A stretch of DNA of 64,000 nucleotides from Molossus alvarezi (taxonomy: Eukaryota; Chordata; Mammalia; Chiroptera; Molossidae): assembly GCA_037176705.1 (NCBI GenBank), contig CM073898.1:36707488-36771487 (forward strand), given 5' to 3'. The translations under genes and the position numbers were made by a program. This document shows, in pieces, positions 56,293 to 64,000 of this stretch. A model generated the notes under the pieces. It was not told the DNA's origin. It did not search any database and saw only the letters and a list, made by a program, of their open reading frames with translations. Each line of letters begins with the position of its first letter. The first letter of the stretch is position 1.

Positions 56293-56775
56293 GTTCAGTT
56301 GAAATGGCAGGTAGTGAGGGAAGCACAAGGCAAAATAGAGTCAACTCAGTTTTTCAAGATCTGATCATTCAAATATGTCCTCTATCCATTGTACTGCTCA
56401 TCTGCAAGTTCCCCGAAGGAGTGGAAACTTTGAGAAAGGAGCTAAGATTGAATATGCTTGCAATCCTTGCTTGGATTAACATGTAAGCATTTTATTTATT
56501 TGCCCTCTATGCACTACTATATTTCTTGCAAGCAATCTATCAATGTTTAGTTTAATAGCACCATATTTTTTCTAATCATAGGCACTTTTTTCTTCACCAT
56601 AAAAAGACAGCTTGCTTTATTGTTATGATGCCAGTGGGGGGCAATTTCTTAATCTTACCAAAGGTATCAAAGGAAGATTTTTATATCACTAACTCATAAC
56701 TACCACCTGGCAGCAGACAGTTTTAAGACTTTGGAGATTTAAGTACACTGACTTTAAGAAAGGATTAATTGTGGA
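56293..56775. other. Unassigned stretch
   Basis: No repeat or gene recognised. The 67-residue frame at 56283-56486 has no family features. Confidence 0.5.
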
Positions 56776-56789
56776 AAAAATATATATCT

Positions 56790-56994
56790 TGCCAGGCAGG
56801 TGTTGCTCAGTGGATTGAGTGTCGTCTCATGGACTGAGAAGTCCTGGTTCGATTCTTGGTCAGGGCACATGCCCAGGTTGCAGGCTCCATCCCCAGTAGG
56901 GGGCTTGCAGGAGGCAGCCAATGGATGTTTCTCTCTCACATCAATGTTTCTCTCCCTCTCTAAAAAACCAATAAAAATATTTATTTTTAAAAAG
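56790..56994 (+). mobile_element. Ves SINE
   Basis: Head gccaggcaggtgttgctcag, B-box (ggttcgattcttgg), gcacatgcccaggttgc, ccatccccagtaggggg, pyrimidine-rich body and a ctaaaaaaccaataaaaat tail. Flanks 56776-56789 and 56995-57008 are identical (aaaaatatatatct). Confidence 0.96.
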
Positions 56995-57039
56995 AAAAAT
57001 ATATATCTCTTGGAATCTATGAAAGTGAACAGTAATTAT

Positions 57040-57130
57040 TAAGCACGTATAAGCCTTTTAAGTCAGGAACCAAACTAAGCAGATTGTATACATGATCTCA
57101 GTTAATGGTTGTATGAGATAACTTTGTCCT
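57040..57130 (-). mobile_element. Possible MIR fragment
   Basis: Weak reversed MIR resemblance: gtcaggaaccaaactaagc, attgtatacatgatctcag. Too short and diverged to be sure. Confidence 0.35.
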
Positions 57131-57924
57131 ATTCATTTTGTCTTATTTATTTTGTTCATTCTGTCTCTCATCCAATTACTGGAGTTTAGGAATTAACCTT
57201 TCTCCAAACCGCAGAAATGGTCTTGGTATGCACCCTCCTGAGTACATGACCTGTCCTTTTAATTCCTTTCCCCAGACATTTCTTCCTCAGTGTATAATAA
57301 ATCACTTCTGCTAAAATTCACATTCATGCTCATCTCTTTGGACCAACTTTTAAAGCTAGTTTCTAAAAGTTTGATTCCCTGGACTATTGCTTCTGTTCCC
57401 ATGTAACTTTAAAGATGCTCATGCCTTCTAAACTTTGCTCTGTTCCTGGAATACAGCCTTAGGGGCAGTTGTGCTATTTTTATGGTCAAACTGTGCCCTT
57501 CAACAAAAATCAATGGGTATTACTTGCAGACACCTCAGGACACACTTGAGCAAGCTAAATTTGCTCCACCTCCAAATAGGTAAGGGTATGCTAGTTTGTA
57601 AACTATTTTGCAGGAGAAAAAAAATGATTATTAGAAAAGACAAGACAGTAAGAAATAAAAACAGTAAATAGCTTTCTTCAATCACCTAAGACAAAACCAA
57701 GGTTGTGTGCTTTGAAGGTTGCCAGAAGGATTCCCCTGGGGGCGGGAAGGAATGCTTCTCCAGACAAAAGCAAATGACTCAGAGCATTTGACTGGAGAGT
57801 TAAAGTAGCCTTTACTAATGCTCACCAAGGCTGCTTTCCTCCTTGGTAACGCTGCCAGGTAAAACACAGGATGCTCAGTTAAATGTAAACTTTAGATATG
57901 TATGGGCGACCCTACCCTGGGTAT
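57131..57924. other. Unassigned stretch
   Basis: No family recognised with confidence. The part 57690-57920 (gccaggtaaaacacaggatg, ctcagttaaatgtaaacttt, ggcgaccctaccc) recalls an ancient mammalian repeat whose name I cannot recall. Confidence 0.4.
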
Positions 57925-57941
57925 AAGAGTAATACACTCTC

Positions 57942-58159
57942 GTCTGGCCAGTGTGACTCAGTAGTTGAGTGTCAACCCATGCACTAAGAGGTTGCCAGTT
58001 CGATTCCTGGTCAGGGCACATGCCCAGGTTGTGGGCCCGATCCCCAGTGGGGGCATGCAGGAGGCGGCCAATTGATGTTCTTTCTCTCTCATCGATGTTT
58101 CTATCTCTCTCTCCCTCTCACTTCCTCTCTCTCTAAAATCAATAAAAGGAAAAAAATAA
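57942..58159 (+). mobile_element. Ves SINE
   Basis: Head gtctggccagtgtgactcag, B-box (agttcgattcctgg), gtgggcccgatccccag, body, and a ctaaaatcaataaaagg tail. Flanks 57925-57941 (aagagtaatacactctc) and 58160-58176 (aagaataatacactctc) match at 16 of 17 bases. Confidence 0.96.
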
Positions 58160-58176
58160 AAGAATAATACACTCTC

Positions 58177-58607
58177 CAGCCTCAGAGACCAACAGGGCAG
58201 GTGACCAATTCTGGCCAGTAAAATTTATAGAAATCATGAGTTCATTCCAGACTAAGCCTGGGAAACCCCTACACAATCTTGCAGTCTCTCTCTTCATCTT
58301 TTGTGGCCAACACAGAAGTTTCCTAATATGTCTTATCTTGAATAATGCAAGAAGTCCTCCTATTTAGTAACTGTAATCCTATGCTAGAAAGCCATAAAAA
58401 CTACATAGGTCCTCAAAGGATTGAAAAAGACCTAATCTGCCTAATTTTTGTTTTACATTTGTCTGACTTATCTATAGTATCTTTAATTTTCTTCTTTGAA
58501 TTCCCACTTATTGGCTCTGACCTGCTGACCTAATATTGCAATCGATTACTCAGTATAGATTCTCACAGGTAAACTAGGCCCATTGCAGAGAAAGAGTGGA
58601 TCATTAA
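58177..58607. other. Unassigned stretch between two SINEs
   Basis: No repeat or gene recognised. Confidence 0.5.
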
Positions 58608-58616
58608 AATCAATAG

Positions 58617-58858
58617 TGCTGCCCAGATGGTGTGGCTCACAGGTTGAGCGTCGACCCATGCACCAAGAGGTCGCCGGTTCGATTCCTGGTTGGGGTACAT
58701 GCCCAGGTTGTGGGCCCAATGCCCGGCTTGTGGGCCCAATCCCCAGTGGGGGGCATGCAGGAGGCAACCAATCTATGTTCTCTCTCATTGATGTTTCTAT
58801 CTCTCTCTCCCTCTCCCTTCCTTTCTCTCTAAAGTCAACAAGAAAAAAATTTTTTTTT
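58617..58858 (+). mobile_element. Ves SINE with an internal 20-bp duplication
   Basis: Head gcccagatggtgtggctcac, B-box (ggttcgattcctgg), body and tail are normal, but ttgtgggcccaat occurs at 58708-58720 and again at 58728-58740, a tandem 20-bp duplication not seen in the other copies. Flanks aatcaatag (58608-58616 and 58859-58867) are the target duplication. Confidence 0.95.
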
Positions 58859-58867
58859 AATCAATAG

Positions 58868-60302
58868 GGTCTATTTACGATGTCTACCAAATCCACAGAA
58901 GCCCCCTCCTCAAACTAATACAAACTAATCTTGCTTATCAGGTATGTTTAATATAGTTATAATATATCAATCATTAAAAATAAGTGAATACTTTAATGTA
59001 GGATTGAAAAGTTACCAAAAAAACCACAGCAAGGATTGTGAGCTATACTTGGCACAGAATATATCTTAAATATGTTTTGTACTAAATACCAGATGGACTA
59101 AATGAGCCAACGAATGAAACAATGAAATAAAAAGGGCACGCCTCCTAGAATTAGCCATTTCAAGCCTGATTTTTTATAGCCATTATAAAAAAAATCTTAA
59201 GCAAATAATATGTAGTCATTCTTTAATCATTTGCTGCAGAGCAAGGGCTATGATTATTAAATAAAAATAATAATTAACAATTAAAAATAACACCACATCC
59301 TAAACTCTCCCTTGGTGAGGGATTAATAGAAACCTGTGGGCTTTGGAGATCATAGCAGAGGAGTTTTATAGCTGAAATTGCATCATTTTTGGAGGTCAAT
59401 ATTTCCTCTTACTCAGTAGCGGGCCTTGAAGCATGACCCATTCCTACAAAAGGGATATGGCTTGGTGGTTAACCCAGGAGTAGAGTGCACATCCTCTCTT
59501 TTCTAGAGAATTTCTGAGATTTTGGCTTTGCTTTCCACCTGAAGATCACATCTCTGACTTAAAAGTACAAGTCTGGAATGAAACAAAGTCAGTAAATTAA
59601 AGTGAGGTTAACGACAATGTAAATTTGAGTATATGAGAGTTAGATTACCAATTCAGATTAGGAAGGGAGGAGAAGAAATTGAGCCATGGTTGGGGTGCAC
59701 AGACCAGAACAAGGTAGGATTAGGAAGACAGAGCCTCAGCTGGGGTAAGAGGGTCTCTGTTTCCCTTGCTAGGGGTTTTTGCCAATCTGACCCTGCCTCC
59801 TAGTTGAATCCTTACCTATGTGGCTGCCTGCTTTCTTGATAGGCTCTAGCAGAGTACATTTGAAAGATGGTTATGGTAGAGCTATACTGGAACCATTGAC
59901 AATATTTCTATTTTAGCATAAAATGTGTATTGGGTTCAGAGTCGCTTTATAAGTTACCTGGGCCCTGGACATGTTTGCCTTCATGGACTCTTTCCTCCAT
60001 AAACAAATATTAGAATTATATTTTATAATCACATTGGTATAAAGTATATATTCATAACATATGCTAAAACATTTTCTTTGACCGACACACTGTTTTCCTT
60101 CTGGTTTTAAAAAAGGTTTTCTTAAAGTGTTAAAACATTTTTATGGGCTTCTAAACATATTGAGGCTCTTGGTACTACCTGGTTACTATTGCCTCGACGT
60201 CTGGATTTTTCCCTAAATTAATTGATTTTTTTTTTCCTTTCTAAAGAGCCAATTGAGTTACGTTTTTTCAACATATCTAAATCTGTGATGGGTGTGTCAT
60301 GG
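58868..60302. other. Unassigned stretch, about 1.4 kb
   Basis: AT-rich at 58930-59330, more balanced after that. No family, exon or RNA gene recognised. Confidence 0.5.
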
Positions 60303-60571
60303 TATTGATTGTCAACCGGTGTGCCACGGCACACTGGTGTGCCACAGGAATTTTTAAAATGTGCCATACCTGACTAGTGAGGGGCACTGACCCTGTCTCT
60401 TAGATCGTCATTAAACAATGACAACGGAACCATAGCTGTCCAGGGTGAATGAATGAATCAAAAGTGTACCTCTTTTTGGTCAGATCAGCAAAAAATATAT
60501 TTTTTGGTGTGGCGCAGAGTTTTAGTCATTAGTTTATGCGTGACATGAGATGAAACGGTTGAGAATCGCTG
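60303..60571 (+). mobile_element. Non-autonomous hAT transposon (bat type), copy 2
   Basis: The right end ggttgagaatcgctg and the left end tattgattgtcaacc are inverted repeats (about 11 of 15). Near the left end is the palindromic gtgtgccacggcacac. The interior matches copy 1 at 27105-27377: gaggggcactgacc, gacaacggaaccatagc, ggtcagatcagcaaaaa, tttggtgtggcgcagag, ttagtcattagtttatg. The 8-bp target duplication is not conserved. It has no transposase frame. Confidence 0.85.
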
Positions 60572-61379
60572 TACTGGGCCTTGGAGAGGGAGGAGCCGCT
60601 GTGGCAGAGAAGTGACTGCGCTCCATGAGTTTGCTTCCCCGTGGGAAGGCAAGACATGCACAGAAATCGCTTCAAGATGATTCCACACCACTTCATTTGT
60701 AGATAATATTTTAATGTGATCCTTTCCCTAAATGGAAGACTTCAAATATCTTTCATGTTGATGACAACCACGGATTATTATTATCATGGAAATATGGTGG
60801 GTTATTGGAGGTCAGAATTTCTTATAAAGGCCTCTAATCCTTTAAGTCTTGAAGTGACTCTCCAGAGCAATAAACAAGTGTTTACAGATATATTCCATGT
60901 AAGTTGAAGAGAGGCCCACGAAGGACCAATGGCAATGACCCCTCCAGTACAAAAGTGGAGATCCTTGCCTGGGATTATAATTAGGATTATCTTGGCTCTG
61001 GGTCCTTATCTTTTACCACATTCTTAAATGGGAAACTCAGCTACCAGCTACCCGGAGGCCGGAAGCTGACAGCAAGCTAAGTCATTATTCAAAACGGTGT
61101 TGCCTTTCCCTGGGTAGTTCCCTGATTACACAATTAATCAAATGCCAGCTGGTTTTGACCTGAGTTTACTTAAGAATTTATTCTTTTCTTATAATCCTTC
61201 AGAGTATTATTTGATATCATCTTGGTGGGTTAGATTTGCTCATGGTTCTCAGGTTTATATTTGGAGACTGATGGGTTTGTTTGTTTTTTAGAGTAATTCT
61301 CTGACCCCAACAGAGACAGTGTACCCAACAAATCAGGGAAGGAAGTGGGGTTGGAAGGGGTCTAATCTTTATTAATCCA
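60572..61379. other. Unassigned stretch
   Basis: The parts 60572-60690 and 61035-61180 are less AT-biased and non-repetitive. The second contains attacacaattaatcaaatg next to ccagctgg, combinations of homeodomain- and E-box-like sequence that could be regulatory. This is inference only. Confidence 0.4.
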
Positions 61380-61548
61380 TTTGTAAGGCACTTTACAATA
61401 CAGTATTTCACTTAATTTTCATAATATTTCTAAAAGGCAGTTACCCCTATATCTAGTGAGAGAATTGGGGTTAAGAGTATTCATGACCCTTGCTCCAAAT
61501 CATATAACTAGTAAGTGATTGAGCTGGAAATTGATTGCAGTTTAAGAG
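61380..61548 (-). mobile_element. MIR SINE, reverse orientation
   Basis: Reversed MIR: ggcactttacaatacagt, cacttaattttcataatat, cagttacccctatatctag, ggggttaagagtattcatg, catataactagtaagtgatt, gagctggaaattga. Confidence 0.87.
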
Positions 61549-61589
61549 TTAAAAGCATAGGCCCTAAGCCAAACTGTTCAGCTCACTTG

Positions 61590-61732
61590 CTCTTTCCAGC
61601 CACCCTGGCATCCTTGCTGCCTTGAGTCCTGTCTTGGTTCTTTGTACTTTCTGCTCTCTCCTTCTGGAACAAGGTCTCTATAGATTTACTCTCTTACCAC
61701 ATTTAAGTTTTTGCTCAGATGTCAGCTTCATA
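61590..61732 (+). mobile_element. LINE-2 fragment
   Basis: L2 pattern: ctttccagccaccctggcat, ccttgctgccttgagtcc, tactttctgctctctcc, ttctggaacaaggtctc and ttttgctcagatgtcagc. Confidence 0.7.
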
Positions 61733-61734
61733 TA

Positions 61735-61865
61735 GTCGATCAATAGATATTTATTGAGCACTACTATGAGGTGAGCACTGTTCTAGAAACTTCAAATAAA
61801 TCATGGGAAAAACAGATTAATGTTCTTGTCTTGATCAAGTGTATATTCTAGCAGCAAGTAAGAAA
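61735..61865 (+). mobile_element. Ancient mammalian repeat (family name uncertain)
   Basis: The block atagatatttattgagcac, ctactatgaggtgagcactg, ttctagaaacttcaaataaa and gtgtatattctagcagca follows a widespread old repeat with a 'tttattgagcacc...cactgttctag...' core that I know by pattern but cannot name. Confidence 0.5.
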
Positions 61866-64000
61866 CAGTGGTTGAATTAAAACAACCAACCAAAAAAGTC
61901 AATTATATTATATTAGAAGGTGATGCATGATATGAAACAAAGAGACGGAGGCGGATTCAGTATTAAAGCAGTCAATAATAGTAAGATTCATGAAAATGTC
62001 AACATAGATTGAATATGAGGTTGGAGGGAAAACACACCAAACAGAAAGACTCTAAATTTTGCAGCCAAACTACTGGAAGTATATAGAATTGTCAACAATT
62101 TGTCTGGATTCTTTCACTTTTTCCAGCTCCCTGAAACCTCCACACTGGGCCACCCTGATCTCTGGACTTTTCTGCAGAGAGAGTTCTGATATCTTTTGAT
62201 CTAAGATCATAAAGTCTTAAATAAATCGTGAGAAATAGAAGTGTGGTTTGATGTCCTCCCATTCAGGAACATTTAGTAATTTACACATGATCAAAAAGTA
62301 CCCACAATCCAGCAGTTAAGATGTCATGGCCTGTAACCAGTTAGCAGTAAGTGCCCTTTTCCACAATTATGTGTCCATTGAATGCTGAGAGGGTCTCACT
62401 TTTATGTAGGTGCACTTGTGTGTCAAGAAGGAACAAGCAAGCCAAAATTAAATAGGCTGTGGCACTGCAGTTATTTCTGGCATTTCTTGGTAAGAATTAA
62501 ATTGCAGGTATCCTCGCAAAAATGAGTTAATGCCTTTGTAGTAACTTGTACCCAAAAGAAAGTGAAGACCTGACATCCAGTGTCTGCAGCTAATTTGGGC
62601 TAAAACTACATTTTGCATGTTTAATCCAGTATACTTATATTGCATTAAGCTCTACTTGAAGAGTTTCATTCCACTGTGATATAGCCAGGAATACCATGAA
62701 AAGAATTATAAATGGGGGGAAATATGAAAATTACTCAGCATAGTTAGCTTATCTTGCATGTGAGCTCCTTGAAAACAAATTTATAGTGTGAGTTATTCTT
62801 TGGTAGCTAACTGCAATAGAAATAGCAAAAGACTCACTGCTTTCTCACTAAAACACCACTTAATCCCTGTACCACTATCCTGAACTAGTATCATACAAAT
62901 GCTGTTATATAATCTAGTCTCTTTTACATTCTACCCTCTTTAGCTCCCCACTCGGCTCCTTAAACACTGATCCCATGGCCCAGTCAACAAGTCTAGAAAT
63001 CAGTTATCTATTCAGGTACATTTTCTACATGACTCCAAATATTGGCATATATTTTTTCTTTGATCTGTCAGGCAACAGATAATTTATAGACAATGAATTT
63101 ATCAAGTATTTAAACTTTGTCTATATCAAGCCAAAAATGTGAATGGATTTTTTTTTAATTAAATGAATCAGATATTTAGGCGGATTATGTGAGGAATTAC
63201 CTGAGAGCTCCTGTTGGTCCTTTTCTTTCAGAGATTACTCTGGACTTTATTTCAGTCTATGAGTGCCACACTAAAGGTTGTAAAATGTTCTTATTCCTCT
63301 AAATTTCCAAAGAAAGTTTCTGAAGATATTTGGTTAGAAGAAAGTCCTACCACATTTGTGTCAACATGATTTATTTTCCCACATATCTATTACGATCTAC
63401 CTGATACAATTTGAAATCCTCAAAGTCAGAACTGAATGTTTTATATTGATATTATTCATGCCTCTAGCAGTGTATGCCACATATTAGTAATGCAAACATG
63501 CCTATTACTATAATTCGGTATCCTTAAGAATTATATCCAAATGTTTCATAAGTTTCACCAGTTCATCTATGGTATGATCAGGAAAGAAAAAAAAAATCAC
63601 TGCCGTGCTCACTTATGAAATCAAGATTAAGTGGTGAGAGAAGATGGTCCCTAGTCAGCAATTCTACTGGTACCCTAATACTCTGTCTTTGAAGATCACT
63701 GTTTTCTCAGTTTTAGCAAGCTCAATGCCATTTATTTCAGACAGCCACATATATCCACTGGCACTTTTATTCCCACTTCAGGGAAAATGCTAACAAATGA
63801 TTTTGTGCGCTGTTTGATAGAGGTAGAACAAAGAAATAAAGGAAGGTTGTTACATAATGATATCAAGTCATTGAAGAAGCAATACATGATCTTGACAAGG
63901 TCATCCTTCCAAAAATTCTTTTCTTTATGGTCTCTCAGACCACCTTCCTTTCTCAGAGCTCAACCCCTCAGGCGTTTCAGGGCCCTAAAAATGTGTCCTC
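61866..64000. other. Unassigned stretch to the window end, about 2.1 kb
   Basis: AT-rich, non-repetitive sequence with A-runs at 63586-63596 and a T-run at 63150-63157. No repeat family, exon, RNA gene or CpG island was recognised. The 65-residue minus-strand frame at 62448-62645 has no family features. Confidence 0.5.

Overview
This is AT-rich, gene-poor mammalian nuclear DNA, almost certainly from a microbat (Yangochiroptera, probably a vespertilionoid). I identify it from at least fourteen copies of the bat Ves SINE (tRNA-like head with A and B boxes, pyrimidine-rich middle, A-rich tail), from bat-type L1 3' ends, and from two copies of what I take to be a bat non-autonomous hAT transposon. 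These sit on an old mammalian background of MIR, L2, MER5, MER20, Charlie and L1M relics. I found no intact protein-coding gene, no convincing coding exon with splice sites, no tRNA or rRNA gene and no CpG island. Nearly all long open frames lie in repeats or arise by chance. Repeat names come from remembered consensus sequences, not a database search.

Layout. 1-2.2 kb: MER20 and MIR relics in otherwise plain sequence. 2.2-5.04 kb: a near-complete HAL1-like ('half-L1') element on the minus strand, carrying a 5' UTR, a broken ORF1 and an L1-type 3' UTR but no ORF2, and split by a short SINE. 5.56-9.3 kb: two 5'-truncated L1s on the minus strand, a MIR and a Charlie element. 12.7-13.5 kb: a probable solo LTR. 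14.5-20.3 kb: MER5A, two Ves copies and a nested L1 block containing an L1 with an inverted 5' part. 21.4-22.84 kb: a truncated, retrocopied ARHGAP20-like pseudogene, the only gene-derived sequence recognised. 24.3-25.7 kb: old L1, short SINE, MIR. 26.75-27.95 kb: an LTR-like relic split by the hAT element. 29.4-34.95 kb: old L1 ORF2 and 3' UTR pieces. 35.4-36.4 kb: L2. 39.7-43.6 kb: a long old L1 on the plus strand. 46.9-47.8 kb: an old L1 containing a telomere-like G-rich tract. 51.5-52.4 kb: L1 pieces around an AT-rich tandem repeat of about 109 bp. 54.2-58.9 kb: four Ves copies. 60.3-60.57 kb: the second hAT copy. To 64 kb: MIR, L2 and plain sequence.

The history is one of retroelement accumulation. 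L1 supplies the machinery. HAL1 and Ves depend on L1, and the retropseudogene is presumably L1-made too. Target-site duplications can be read for many of them. The points most worth following up are the HAL1 element, two SINE copies that end after the tRNA-like head, the pseudogene with an intron-like segment, the two hAT copies and an unassigned LTR. I saw no evidence of a new functional gene system.
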